Below, in pieces: positions 1 to 12,005 of a stretch of DNA of 64,000 nucleotides (its first letter is position 1; every line of letters starts with the position of its first letter). A program made the translations under genes and the position numbers. Below the pieces are notes generated by a model. The model saw only the letters and a program-made list of their open reading frames with translations. It did no database searches and had not been told where the DNA came from. Source of the stretch: Polytrichum commune (Eukaryota > Streptophyta > Polytrichopsida > Polytrichales > Polytrichaceae); assembly GCA_950295325.1 (NCBI GenBank), contig OX485806.1, positions 27,282,001 through 27,346,000 of the forward strand, given 5' to 3'.

Positions 1-1019
1 AATTTTAGGTTCCTTGATTTTAAATAGGTACTTATGCCTGGCATGTACTTAGATGAGGACAACATTGGAATGGCTATTTACAGGGCATGTGGCCTGGGCA
101 TTGCAGTTTGCCAACTCTTTCAAGTACCTTGGCCAGCTAGGGATTATGATTACCTGTTGGGTGCCTGAATTTTTGGGATAGGTCAGCAATCTCTTAAGTT
201 AACAAAAAGCATGCCACTGGGTAGTAGGTACATTCAGAATCGAAGGTTAACCTGTTTGTACTTTGCTCAAGCCTCTCTTTGAGTTCTTGTCCTCTCTCTC
301 GCGTATTATTTCTTGCATCGATTCATGTATAGAAATAGCTCAATATTCTACGATTTCCAAGAAATATTATATACAGTCTCATTTGGACAAGGTGCCTACA
401 GTTCGTAGCACCTACCAAAGGGGAGGGTGACAAATGCTATCTAAAAAGCACTGGTTTATTCTCCAAAACAAAAGTAGCATGCGTTTTGGGAGCGGGGGTC
501 ATGAAGGAAGGTGCTTGATAGCCTATTTTGGGACTTACCTGGGGTTTTATTTTCTCTGCCACTTTTGTGAGTGAGAATTGAAGTCCTGAGTAACACATTA
601 TAGCACTGTGTAACTCCAAATAGTAACACACACTAATTGAGATAATCAGTGTTAGTGTTTATTGGATTTCGGATTTACATGTGTGGCCATGTAGGTAGAT
701 TCATGCTTTTTTAAGTCGAGATATGGGAGCCTCATATGTCACACCACTTCTGTTGATAATATTCGCTAGTGGGAGTTTTGTGGAGATTGAACCCCTGAAT
801 TGCTCATTGCCATGCAAAAGTGTTCTGCAGTGAACAACAACATTCATCAAACAAACGAACATCAGGCAATGGACAAACAATGAAACAAAAATATGTGGGG
901 AAACTGATCCCGTAAACTACCTCGAATGCACATACACACGAATACAAAGCATACACAAGGGGATTACAGTAGGAGGCTTCCTATATCGACACATACTAAT
1001 TATTTCCCATCTTGAAATC
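1..1019. other. Intergenic, no gene recognised
   Basis: AT-rich DNA with only short ORFs lacking recognisable motifs. Around 590-650 a stretch reading roughly 'gtgtaactccaaatagtaac' recurs near 28,850 inside another repeat, so part of this block is old dispersed repeat. Confidence 0.5.
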
Positions 1020-1930
1020 TGCCATCTAAAAATTGTTGTCAGGGCACGAACACGATACTTTTGAAAATTTGGGTGCTTTTCTAAAGCCTTGCGAAGTCCA
1101 TGCAAAGGGCTACAATTTTCATTACTGAAATGATAAAAAAATAAATGAAAGTGTAAAATCAAATTCTATGTGTCCGAAATGTTGTAAATTATAGCCTTGG
1201 CATCTTCTAAAGCGTTGGGAAGCCCATGGGAAACTCTACGAGCATCATTTTGAAGCCTTTTATTTTTTTTAAATAAAGTAAATTTGAAACGAAATTTTAC
1301 GTGTGAAAAATGCTGTAAATTGTAGCCTTGACACCAAGCTGAGAATTTTTATTTTCATTTTTATTTTCATTTTTCTAAAGCCCTAGGAAAAGTTGCGAAC
1401 GTCACTTCCAAGTAAATATTGAATGTTAAATGAAAATTTGGACCAACTTTTATGTGTCGAAAATGCTAAACATTGTAGTGACGGCACTGAGCCAACAATT
1501 TTCAAAATTTTGAACATTTTTCTAGAGCCTCGGGAAACGTTGTGAGTGTCGTTTTCAACGAAATGAAGAAATATATATATATATATATATATATTTATTT
1601 ATTTATGAAACCAACTTTTATGTGTCCAAAAAGCTCAAAATTGTGGTCCCAAACACCAAGACGACAATCTTTTAAAATTTGGACATATTTCTAAAGCCCT
1701 AAGAAATCCATGGGAATCATTGTGAGCGTCAATGTCAAGTAAATTTTAAAATGTTAAATAAATTCTTGTAGGAAATTTTTATGTGTCCAAATCACTGAAA
1801 ATTGTAGTCTTAGCACCGAGATGAGACTTCTCAAAATTCGGGCATTTTTCTAAAGCATGGGAAGTCCTTTGAAAGCATTGCAAGCATCATATTCTAAGAA
1901 ATTAAAAATTTGGAACCAATTTTTTAATTT
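1020..1930. repeat. Degenerate tandem repeat array, about six units
   Basis: A unit of about 130-170 bp recurs, each time with the order 'tatgtgtccaaaa', 'gctaaaaattgtagtc', 'ggcacc', 'aaaatttgg', 'catttttctaaagcc', 'gggaa' and 'cattgtgagcgtca'. Recognisable unit starts lie near 1168, 1300, 1453, 1621 and 1782, with an earlier diverged unit from about 1020. An (AT)n run at 1571-1594 interrupts one unit. The copies are strongly diverged and unequal in length, so this is an old array. No coding function is visible. Confidence 0.7.
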
Positions 1931-4900
1931 TCTAAAGTTGCTAACAATTATGATTCTTATGTACATGAGGTGAAGAAGGAGTATTATAGATACAATAACA
2001 TCTCAATTGAATTTTAGTTATGCATAGATGACAACATCAAAGTTCAGGAGGTGCACTCTTCAATCCACATACAACCTAACATGATTGTGAAAAATTACAT
2101 GATTTGAGGCATTAAAGGTCACAATACGTATATATATGGGGGACTTATTGTTTTACTTGTCTAGTGTGTGTACAAAGGAAATGTCCATCCGAAATTTTAA
2201 AGTAAAGGCAGATGTACAAAAGTTTTCTAAAGGATAGATTTTTTTTCTTATCAACATATGTGCTCACCTTCTGACTTATTTGATCATATGATGAAAAATG
2301 TAGATGCTATCTAAATACATTATCTAGCATACCATTCATATGTATATCTTTGTTTTTCTTGTAAAATAATATGAAGATACCTTATAATCTTATTGTTTAA
2401 TAATAGGAGATTTATCTCATAGTCATCTACACACGACACTTAGAATTCCACTGAAGAGTGAAATTGTGGGCGTCAATCATTCTGTCTAAGGCAACATAAA
2501 ATATGTACTTGTGATTGGGCAATCATAGAGTCCATAACATGGGTGATGTAGATTGGCATCATCATCTCCATGGATGAGGTATTTGCTTTGACAATGATAA
2601 GAACTACAATGTATTCTTCTCCATTTCCTAAAATGTCATAGGCTTCCATTCATTCTTGGAGGGTAGCAAACAAACTTATCTTTTCCAACTATCTTTCCAA
2701 TGTACAAAACGGATGAAGAAGGAGTTCCGCTCCACCAACAATGTGGAGTATGACTTTCCTAGGGAATTCACTTATAAAAGATCCTACTTATCACCATTTT
2801 CCTCCACCCTATAGGTCTTTATAGATTCTAGAGTTGTGCAATAAACTGCAACCTAATTTATTTATAAAAATAATAAGTTCAATTTTTTTTCTTCCTTGTG
2901 GTATTGAAGTGGAGTTTCCTCATTTGTTGAGGTAATGTAAGGAACATAGAACTGGGAAGAATCAAACCAACAAATACATTCATACATTTAAGCACATCAC
3001 AATGGGCACACGGGGGGATCACACCCCCTTACATTTCATAACCACATGCGATAAAAGTTTGCTACCCTATATTACATGCCATAGATAATTTTTAAAATTA
3101 TGATATTTTTTCTACATACACATAACCATTGATAATATCTTTTGTATATTTTTTTGAAATTTTTAGTCATCTTCATTTTTTGTAGTAATTTGTTTAGTTC
3201 AATGTTGCGTCATTCTAGTTAGAAACGGTATGTTTTATAAAAAAAACAAATCATCAAATTTGGTTACCAATTTGTACTATGTAATAGATACTATGTATAT
3301 CTACTCATGAAAAAAAAATCATAAACTTTTGAACCATTTTGGTGATGCTTTATGTAAAAAGTAGATTTTGTTTTATCGCACGTGGTGTTCAACTTGACAA
3401 TGAAGTGCACCCCCCGTGAATGGGCACAAGATATTAAACTTATGGGCAAATGCAAGGGTAATGGTTTTTAGAGTTTAGGGTATATACTAGTCAATTACGA
3501 AATATTCAAAGAGTTTCCTTTACAAACAATGTATGTGAGGCTTATAAAAGATAAGGTAGTTCAATGAAAAACCAAAACAAAGCCCCATAGAAAAAAATGC
3601 TATATTTGTGTTTGTGCTAAGAAACACACATTCATTAAATAAAAATACGCTTTGAACGGGCAACTCACACCTCCAAGTCTTGGTGGCCCTATCAAAAAAC
3701 TTACACCATATAAACATGGTGAAACTTGCTAAAACAACTGAAACATGCAATCAAAACAATAAGAAAACCACATGTCCCAAAAACAATGATAGACTCGCTC
3801 CAACATTTCAAATTATGCTCCTTTGGGGTCACCTCATATTATATCCAGAAACATCATCTTTGGTTGCACAACAAAAATTGGTGTTGCTCATAGCAATTAG
3901 CACATCCTTAGCTAGGCTACTCCCCTAATGTCAATTGGTCCATGGAGATTTGAGTAGAAAGAAAGTTTCAAATTCCAATGCAATCTCGAATTTAAACCTA
4001 CACAACAAACATCATTTTGATGATGCATCCTATTGTTTAGGAGTTGTAGTTCTTATCTCTTTTGTGGTTTTGAATGATGATGATGAAGGAATGTGTGTGG
4101 AGTGAGCATTAGCAACAAAAACAAATAAATATAACGAATGCAAAACCCTAAACCCTAAACCCTCTCCAGAGGGATGTGGGGAATGTTGTGGGAACGTAGG
4201 GGCGACATGGCCGCCTTAAAGGCCAACATCTGGACGATTATTCATTCCGATTTTTGTTAGGCTATTTTACAAGAAGAAGAAGATGGTATATGTTGTATAT
4301 AAATCACTTGTGGACATTTCATTGAGCCCCATGTAGATACTAGCAAAATACAAAATATATGTCTTACAAATATATTCCACCCTATTTTTGCTCGCATGTT
4401 TATTTTATGTAAATCGTCAATAAAATCCCCTAGCTCACTGCTCATGTCTTAGTTCCACTCATCATTGTCACATCCTATGGGAAGAAAAAATGTTGAATGA
4501 GTTTCTCATTGGCTATCAACATGGATTATATACATAATGAAGACTTATTTGGTTCAAGATTTATAATTTGAATACATAGTGGAGTCTTTTATCACACTAA
4601 ATTGGAATACTTAGAATAATCACACGGTCCCATTGTCTAGCCTATTATTAGTGTGTAACAATTGATTTATATGTCTAAATTTATCATATATAGGGGGATT
4701 AATTTCATAGTGACCCACGCACCTCATTTAGGTTTCCAATAAAGGGTCCATCCCCTTGGGGTGGTTATTGTTGTTGTAGTTGACTTCATTTAGTTCTCAT
4801 ATCGAGGGATAAGGAGTATTAACAAGGACCACAACTATTTTTGCCCATCTAACTTACATTACAAGGTGTGATCGGAAGTACTTGTGATGGTTGTAATACT

Positions 4901-5133
4901 CTTTCTTTGGTTCAATTATGTTTGTAGTTAAAAATGTGGCACCAAGAGAGAAGTTTGAGGCCAAAGCACGGAAGATGTGTTGTATGGGGCAAATTACTCA
5001 TAGATAAACTTTCCACTAGAATCCTTATATTCTTAGTCAAGTTCACTCTACAACTACAATAATTCTTTTGCGTAAATGGAGAGAAATTGTAGTTGTGGTT
5101 GAAAATGGACATAAACCACAAAACTTGCAACCA
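1931..5133. other. Intergenic, AT-rich, no gene recognised
   Basis: Low-complexity AT-rich sequence. ORFs in it are short and show no domain. The only distinct feature is a short telomere-like motif near 4142. Confidence 0.5.
4142..4163. repeat. Interstitial telomere-type repeat (three units)
   Basis: Three consecutive units of AAACCCT, the complement of the plant-type telomere repeat TTTAGGG. A second short run (two units) is at about 38,425. The short length suggests a telo-box-like motif or a scar rather than a true telomere. Confidence 0.6.
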
Positions 5134-5864
5134 CTACGTTATTTATGGTATTTAGTGTCACTTACTATTTAGAATAATGCAATGCAGTAACCACTTTCAA
5201 GGGTTCAATATTTACTAGCAAAAGTTGAACATGTTGTTCAAACATTACAGAACATAAAAGACTTTTCTTGGTAAAATATTACATTCTCTGTAAATAGTTG
5301 TAGCATTGTGTAACCTTGAATAGGAAGTGACACCAAACACCATAAATAATTACTGTAGTTGTATTTAAACATGTCTTTAGGAATGACAAATCACCTTAAC
5401 AAAGACACATAGCCGGTCGCTCATCCAAGTGGAGAATGTTTCATAGCCTCCAACTTTTTCCCATGGATAGATCGGTTATCCCAATTATCCCCATAAATGG
5501 CTTTAGTAGGTTCATATATTGTTGCTATTGCAGGTCCTCATCTGCTCTCATTTTGTTCAATACGGTAATGAGATGTATGCCTATGTTACACAATGGCCTA
5601 CAAAATGGCACTTGGCATTAATATGCTCGAGAATATCTTCCTCTTGCATACCAAGTCATAACACAAATTTATCATCTCAAGAATCGCACGTGTTGCGCTA
5701 AATGTCATAATGTGAATATTTCTTCACTGTGAAAAAAATACTTAAGTTGACAAATAGAATCATATTAACAATTAGTAGATGTGACGTTGTGAAACCTCTA
5801 GGCATCTAGTTTAGGCCCTTTGCAAAATAGTGCATGTGACATTAAAGAACCATAAACAATGTAG
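5134..5864. mobile_element. Foldback MITE-like element, family D, copy 1
   Basis: The left end 'ctacgttatttatggtattt' and the right end 'aaccataaacaatgtag' are inverted repeats of one another. About 430 bp of the interior (for example 'tgcctatgttacacaatgg' and 'cctctaggcatctagtttag') recurs at 8889-9320, and the termini recur at 11,851-12,005. It carries no ORF of note and is a non-autonomous DNA element by structure. Superfamily is unclear because I could not define a target duplication. Confidence 0.6.
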
Positions 5865-6261
5865 CAATTTATGACCGACATCATTCTTTTGACGTGTTTG
5901 AATGATAGGTACACTTGTATGTAATAATCATATCTTAGCCTTATGTGATCTCTTAGCTTGAGAAGGCTATCCACTATTCCTTAATAAATTTCCATGCGGT
6001 TGAGTGTCTTTGAATGCCCAATCCATATCTATGTACCTGCCACATGCAAGAGCTCATCATCAAGATGAAATTAATTAGTACTAACACACATGGAGGGAGT
6101 TACTTACTCAACCCTAATCGTGCTTAGTGGGGTACTACTACTACTACTTCCTTTTGCACTTTAGTATGCACCTCATGAATAGAAAATCATTGTCTACCGC
6201 TTTGTTTAGTACAACATGTGACATACTACAAACCACAAGATTATTTCATTAAGCATTATCC

Positions 6262-6416
6262 TATATTGTAGAGGGCTCTCTATGTCATCTCTACATGTGG
6301 CGGATGTAGTTTCCACGTGGGATACAAGTGGATTTTAGCGAATGTGAGCATGACATGTGGCAAAATGTAAAGTAGTATGAGTATTTTGTGTCAGAATAGA
6401 GAGGCCTCTATGGTAT
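6262..6416. mobile_element. Short inverted-repeat element (about 155 bp)
   Basis: The left arm 'gtagagggctctctatgtca' pairs with the right arm 'agaatagagaggcctctatg'. A similar end, 'ctatagagggctctctattt', occurs alone at about 41,284. Structure fits a small MITE; no coding capacity. Confidence 0.5.
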
Positions 6417-6755
6417 GTCATGAGTAGGGTTCATAATGAATGCAATTTTGGTGTAAAAGTTAAAGTTGTGGTATACCATAAGTAACATGTACACTATTCA
6501 TTTTGTATCAGGTGTGGTCCACACTATTTGTCATTGACTCGTGCAAATGACCTTGTAGGACAGAAAGAGCGACCATGGATGAACACATAGGTGTTATCTT
6601 TATGAATAATTACATAGGCCTACTCATGAACTAACATTCCTTGGCCTAAAGTTGGCATGAGCACATTTCCATGCACTAGCAAAATTGACAAAAACCACTA
6701 GATCACCATGAAACAATAAACAATGGTTGACACAATTGTAGGAGGAATTGAAGTT

Positions 6756-6800
6756 GGGGGGGGGGGGGGGGCGACTATCTCCATGTTCCCAAAAACGGAT

Positions 6801-6840
<40 letters not shown>

Positions 6841-6842
6841 TT
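6756..6842. repeat. Poly-G run followed by (CTTT)n microsatellite
   Basis: Sixteen consecutive G bases at 6756-6771 and about ten CTTT units at 6800-6842. Both are simple repeats next to the left end of the pogo-like element and may be length-variable. Confidence 0.9.
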
Positions 6843-6851
6843 ATTTGAGTA

Positions 6852-7832
6852 TTGTTCTCCCTCTTTAGTATGACACCTTTGGGAAATGCAAAAAATGTCG
6901 TATTATCGAGGTGTCGTCTTCTCGTTAATATGACAAATGGCCTAAAATTGTCGTACTATCGAGGGAATACAAAAACATAAGAAATATGAGATTCAAACCA
7001 TATACATTGAGTTTAGGGTTTAGGAAGTGTATGAAATAATAACTTATAACTCCAAACAAATACAAAAATTCTCAAGAACTCTTGAAATAAGAGTTCAAAG
7101 ATCTCTGGTGTTGCCTACCTGAGTTAGCAACTGTCATCTTATCTAAATTCCCTACTAGCTTTTGAAAACTAATAATTTCATTAACACCAACATGTAAAGA
7201 GTTGTCTAATAAGAAATTAGACAACAATGATGCATGATGTTTAGCATCACTAAGCTTTACTGTAGGTGGAGCAACATCATCCACATCTACTGAATGCAAA
7301 TCAACATTAAGATCAAAGCCTTGTGCATGATTGACTCCCAAAGCGGCATCCACCAACTCATCAGTTGTCAATTCTAGCTCAGTAATCTCTTCCCCTTCCA
7401 TCTGAATATAAGTCTCGATTGAATTGGAAACTGCAAGAATGCAAGAGAGTGCACAAAGATTGGAGATTGCAAGAATCCAAGAGAGTGCACAAGAGGCAAC
7501 ATACTAGGGAGGAGGCCCCTCTAACCCTAAACCAAGTCCATTCTACACTTGTAACCCTAATTATCATTAAGTTCCCAATGATAAGTGAAGTTCTCAAGTA
7601 GTTCCCAAGTGAAAATGGATGTATTCTAGATGTACATATCGTGGATGAAAGGAATTTTAGCATTTATTCCCTCTTTAATATGACAAAATGCACGCTCTAA
7701 GTGTCGTATTATCGAGTGTCATAGTCGTCTAAAAGAGGGAGTTTTGAACTAAGAAGTTTGGTCGCGCAAAAATGTGTCGTAATATCGAGGGTGTCGTCTT
7801 AACGAGTGTCGTACTAACGAGGTTAGACTGTA
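6852..7832 (-). mobile_element. pogo/Tigger-like DNA transposon remnant
   Basis: The right end (read on the minus strand) starts TACAGTCTAACCTCGTTAGT and continues with repeated 'tacgacac' and 'acgag' blocks, the style of terminal repeat seen in pogo/Tigger (Tc1/mariner-related) elements. The left end is a diverged version ('ccctctttagtatgacacc'). The flanking dinucleotide is TA, as expected for this superfamily. Inside is a minus-strand remnant of the transposase C-terminus (7072-7401). At under 1 kb it lacks most of the transposase, so it is an internally deleted, non-autonomous copy. The block 7668-7832 resembles a second complete end pair, so a smaller MITE derivative may be nested here. 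Confidence 0.65.
7072..7401 (-). pseudogene. Tigger-like transposase C-terminal fragment
   Basis: An open frame of 109 residues on the minus strand. It has an acidic N-terminal part (MEGEEITELEL) and then a helical tail with 'LSDAKHHASLLSNFLLDN' and 'RQHQRSLNSYF'. This resembles the C-terminal tail of CENP-B/Tigger-type transposases, where an acidic linker is followed by a helix ending in a Q-x-x-L-x-x-Y/F-F motif. The DDE catalytic core and the helix-turn-helix DNA-binding region are absent. The frame sits between pogo-like ends, which supports the call. It is probably a dead fragment. Confidence 0.55.
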
Positions 7833-8888
7833 GAAGCAAATGGGCTTGCATAGATATGTTGGTGGGGACGCGAGCTTGTTGTATTTATGATAAGTTTTTC
7901 ATGTTCATATATCTTATTAACTCAAATCTTACCCAAACTTTTCATGATGCATAACATTATTGAGATCCATAACATTGTTTTGTGGGACTGACGGTATTCC
8001 ACGTAGCATTCATGGATATTCCCCACATTAAGACTGAATGTGGGGAATATATGGGAATACTACGTGAAATACTATCAGTCCCACATAACATTGTCATGGC
8101 ACTCAATAATGTTATGTGTATGACATCTATGCCACGTTCTTATCTCACCATCTTATTGTAACACTAGCCCGGCTCATCGTATAGCAATGAGGGTTTCTTT
8201 GCATTGGCCAAGATGAGGAGGATGAATGCATTACTACCCTTCCAGTTCGTCAACCATCTATTCCCAAGGGTTGTTTAGTCCATGATTTAATGTAGTATAT
8301 TTCATGAAAAATACCATAGCATGTCAAAATTGGTTTTGTGTGGTCATGGGCCTGCAAGTGTAGTGTAAAGACATGTGCAATCAGGCTCTCAACTAAATGA
8401 TATTTCATTACCATCTTATTAAGGGGCATGTTTACACTAGTGACCAAGGCATGTGAGAAAAGAACGTATGAGGATTTCTCATGGTCATGGCCTTTGGTCT
8501 AGAGCCAACATGACGATAGATCCACATCACATTTTAAAAGACTTGGTCATGGGATATTTTGCAAAGTGGTCGGTCACCTTTGTTTCATTTTGTGGAGACA
8601 ACATGTTTGGATGGTCTTGCCACAACATCCAAGTGACCACCAATCATTATCTACTTCAAGACGTGTAGGATTTCATGTCACTTTCTCATACACCCTATGA
8701 CATTGTCAATTTCATTTGTGGTGAAATGACCTAGTTTGAAGTGAAGTGGGACCACCACTCATTTCTCAACCAATGAGTTACTTTAAGAAGCAACGGTCAT
8801 GGTCCTTGGTCACTAATGCAAACATACCCACACGTGGGACCTTCTACGTAATGTTTAACTTGTAACAATCTAAGGCTTGTGGGCATTT
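7833..8888. other. Intergenic, no gene recognised apart from a foldback element
   Basis: Holds the foldback at 7982-8083 and diverged repeat sequence. A phrase around 8335-8420 ('gtgtggtcatgggcc', 'caagtgtagtgt') recurs at 11,180-11,260, so at least part is dispersed repeat. Confidence 0.5.
7982..8083. mobile_element. Small foldback element (about 100 bp hairpin)
   Basis: Arms 7982-8029 and 8036-8083 are near-complementary: 'gtgggactgacggtattcc' pairs with the complement of 'atactatcagtcccac', and 'ccccacatt' pairs with 'aatgtgggg' at the loop. The sequence 'cataacattg' occurs just outside both arms but is not immediately adjacent on the left, so I do not claim a target duplication. Confidence 0.65.
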
Positions 8889-9320
8889 CTACACCACACT
8901 GTTTATGGTATTTGGTGTCACGCAAGCAATAGTGTCACTTACCCTATTTTCAAGCATATGGTAGGTTACCCTAATGACCAATAACTTCATCATTAGTGTC
9001 ACTTCATGACACTTGGCGCTCAAGTGCATCACAAATATCTTGGCATGAGTATGTGCTCGGTGTATGCCTATGTTACACAATGGTCTACAAGTTGACGAAA
9101 TGTATACACAAATGATACATGGCATTAGTGTGCTCAATAACATTTTTCCCTTGCAAATAAAGTCCAAAACTATCATCTCAAGAGTCCCAACGTGCTATGC
9201 TAAGTGTCACAATGTAAATGAATTGTCACTTAAATGAGTTACTTATGTTGACGAATAGTATCATATTGAACATCAACAGATTGACACTTTGAGACCTCTA
9301 GGCATCTAGTTTAGGCCCTA
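8889..9320. mobile_element. Family D element, copy 2 (right end missing)
   Basis: The left end 'cactgtttatggtatttggt' and the interior match copy 1 at 5134-5864, including 'tgcctatgttacacaatgg' and 'cctctaggcatctagtttag'. The match stops near 9320 without a recognisable right terminus, so the copy is truncated. Confidence 0.55.
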
Positions 9321-9671
9321 GTCATCTTATTGAGGACTAAGTGGGATGGTCTTCGGCTTTAACCTAAATTGTCATCCAATGTTGCTAGAGGTATTGAGGT
9401 CAACGTTGAGGTCAAGAATGAGGTTTGAATGGGAATTCGGCCCTTCCCCAAGCAAGATTAGAGTTATCCTTAAAGTCCCTTAGAAACTATGGTTTGGTAG
9501 GTACAATAAAGCATTGATGAATACCCGGGGTCTTGGACCCATGTTATGTCCACCTTGACTACCATATTAATACAATGGCCCACATTAATTAGAACCCACA
9601 CCAATTCTCCACTCATAGGAATAGGACTACTTAGTGTAGTTTGCCCACTCGTGACATTTCAAAATGTCGAC

Positions 9672-9910
9672 GGAGTGTCAAAGTGGTGTCGGAACCCCAA
9701 TTATAGTGAACGAAGGATAGGGGGTTTGCCTTTGGCCAAAAGACGGTTACATAATCATGATTTTCTTGGAAAACCTTTAAAGTCACCTAAGACGGCGCTC
9801 TCAAAATTTTGATAAGGAGTCCATGTTTATAATAGTAACTAATGTTTATAATGCCCCCCCCCCCCTTCATTACACTATATGTGAGGGTTCCGACATCACT
9901 TTAACACTCC
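9672..9910. mobile_element. MITE-like inverted-repeat element (239 bp)
   Basis: The left terminus GGAGTGTCAAAGTGGTGTCG is matched by the reverse complement of the right terminus with two differences over that stretch. Both continue into 'GAACCC'. The interior includes a long C-run near 9855-9866. No ORF. Superfamily not assigned. Confidence 0.6.
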
Positions 9911-10091
9911 TTAATCACTATACAATGTTGACAACGTACAAAACTCCCTACAAAACCACAAGTTTGCGAGGAGACTTTTAAAAACAACTCTATTGTCATC
10001 CAAATATTGAGAGATTTTGAAACTTGGAAGTTGGGGTTGAGGTCCGGGTGGCCTTGCTACTTAGGCCCTCGATCTCTAGTGTAAGGTAAAG

Positions 10092-10840
10092 CAATGAACG
10101 GGGAGAACCAATCGCTAGTTACAGATGAACCAATTATGCTCCCTCTCCACCTGACTTTAGCTAAGCCTAAAAGTTGGTTCTAAAAACACGGCCTCCACAC
10201 TATCGACATTATCTAGTGCCGAGCCTAGTTGGCAAATGATGTGGCATGGTTTAAAAGTGGAGGTTTCAAGCCTCAAGCACCGACCCTCCCATCGGTACCT
10301 AAACATGAGGCAAGAATGCATGACCTTTAGAAGTGTCGCCTCCCGCCCTTGTGATTGGTTGCTTTTTAGTCTTAGCTATGAGGGCACGAGGAGCTCCATT
10401 AACAAAAATTGATGGTAAGATAGATGAGTAGTAAGGGATTTAGGGGTGGGACAAAAACTACCCAACATTCACTGCTTGGTAGATAAAACCATGAGCATGC
10501 GTGAAAGCTACTTAACTTAAACCTACTCAAAAACCTCCGGAGCAAGTTCTTGTAGGTGCACTGGGACAGCCGGATGCCTCCGCTATAACCGAGGGAGCTT
10601 TACCCGGTTTTCAGGAAAAACTTTGGTTATTTGGTAAAGTCAAGTGGGGAGGGGGCATTAAGGTTCAAGACTTGAGGAAAGTTAACCATCATTTTAGAGG
10701 AACGTATGGAACAAACCCCCCAAATTAACAAAGGGAAAACCGGGAACATCACAACGTGTGTTGGGAACCGGCCGGTTGGGCCTCGGAACCACTAGGGTTT
10801 CACCGATTAGGGTTTCACCCCAAAACCTCCCCGGGCACTG
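10092..10840 (+). mobile_element. hAT-like MITE family A, copy 1, split by an insertion
   Basis: Starts CAATGAACGGGGAGAACC and ends with 'ctccccgggcactg', so the termini read CARTGnnYGGGGAG on both sides. Removing the inserted element at 10,137-10,657 and its 3-bp duplication leaves 225 bp, the size of intact copies at 18,980, 34,417 and 61,067. Shared internal phrases include 'ctagttacagatgaacc' and 'ccggttgg'. The flanking 8-mers here no longer match clearly. About 25 bp present at the insertion point in intact copies appears lost or replaced. Confidence 0.75.
10137..10657 (-). mobile_element. PIF/Harbinger-like MITE family B, copy 1 (nested)
   Basis: A 521-bp element with inverted termini beginning TGCTCCCTCTCCACCTGAC on the left and TGCCCCCTCCCCACTTGAC on the right (reverse complement). 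The 3-bp direct repeat TTA flanks it, as expected for PIF/Harbinger elements, which duplicate 3 bp. It is in the opposite orientation to the 526-bp copy at 27,082-27,607 and matches it through most of its length, for example 'tctagtgccgagcctagttgg'-like blocks. It has inserted into a hAT-like MITE. No transposase frame is present, so it would need a helper transposase. Confidence 0.8.
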
Positions 10841-11850
10841 GGAAAGGGAAAGTGCCCCTTTAATGAGTTACTCTTTAATCCGTATGGCAGCTTTGCCAGA
10901 AACTTATGAAGCCCCTCCCTCCAAGTTCGAAATGATCCCTAGGTTAAAAGCTGCCCCCCCCTGACACTTTGCACACTCCATGGCAACACGAGAGAACGTT
11001 AGTGTAAGCTTTACATGAACGAATCCCACTTCTTGCTTCCAAAGGCCAAAAAACCCCCAAAGAAATCTTCCAACTCCTCGAAGGGCCACTTCGATTCTCA
11101 CACACAATCCAAGAGCCGTGACCATGGAAATGTGAGCCCAAAAGAAAGTGTCCGAAGGCCGTCCCAAAACACCTCCAAAATCATGTAGTGTGGTCACGAA
11201 CCCTCGAGTGTAGTGTGAGAAGTCGTATGTGACCGGGCCCTCAACCAAATGCTATTTCGACGTGTGCCTGTTCATGTGGGTCTTCGCACGTGATCAAATA
11301 GAATGAATCAACGGTTGTGAGTGTTCGGAGTGTCGTGGTCTCCCGGTGGTTTTGTGTTAGGTCTACCTCCAAGAGGTGGTTTTGGGGAAAAGTCCGAGTG
11401 ACCATGAACCACGACCCATTTGATGCCATGCATGAATCCATGTAGACTTTACGTCCATCTTGCATTCACATACTCCGTTGGTCCCTCAAGCGTAGTGTGA
11501 AGCGAACTTGGACTGGCTCCGCCTTTTCCATCAATGAGAGTGTTTGAAGTGTAATGGTCACGGGCTCTCAATCTCGTGTGTGAAGTGGCCCTAAGGTAAC
11601 GTGCCCCGTTTCCGAGGGGGTTCCTTTTCATCGAGCTCTAGGAAACAAATTCAAAAAGTAGGGTCCTAGGGTTCCCAAAGTTCCCAATAGAATAAATTGA
11701 TGAGAGAGGGGAGGTGTCGTGGTTAGATGGAGCCCGTTTGCATGAAGGGAATTTAGAAGCACTTGCATGGGAAAGGCAGGTACTGAAAATAAAGAACACA
11801 CTCTTATGTTAAGCGTAATGTTGCATGCGGGTACACATGGCGGGTTCATG
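10841..11850. other. Intergenic, no gene recognised
   Basis: Slightly higher GC than its neighbours. Several overlapping frames up to about 114 codons exist, but on both strands and without motifs, and the DNA contains phrases shared with 8300-8420. I see no supportable gene. Confidence 0.45.
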
Positions 11851-12005
11851 CTACATTCATTATGGTATTTAGTGCCACGTAAACTATTTGTGAAGGGCCT
11901 AAACCATATGCCAAGAGGTTAATATGATACTCAAAGTGTCATGTCCACTAATTGCCAATACAATAGTTATTGCGCACATAACACAAAATACCATAAACAG
12001 TGTAG
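11851..12005. mobile_element. Family D element, copy 3 (short)
   Basis: The left end 'ctacattcattatggtattt' and the right end 'aaaataccataaacagtgtag' are inverted repeats of about 25-30 bp. The 155-bp length implies an internally deleted version of the longer copies at 5134 and 8889. Confidence 0.6.

Noticed and set aside
7967-8098. Direct repeat 'cataacattg' as a 9-10 bp target duplication of the foldback at 7982
   Set aside because: The left copy is separated from the arm by several bases and similar phrases occur nearby by repetition, so a Mutator-type assignment is not justified.
10904-11248. 114-codon minus-strand frame and neighbours
   Set aside because: No motif; the DNA shares phrases with other intergenic repeats.
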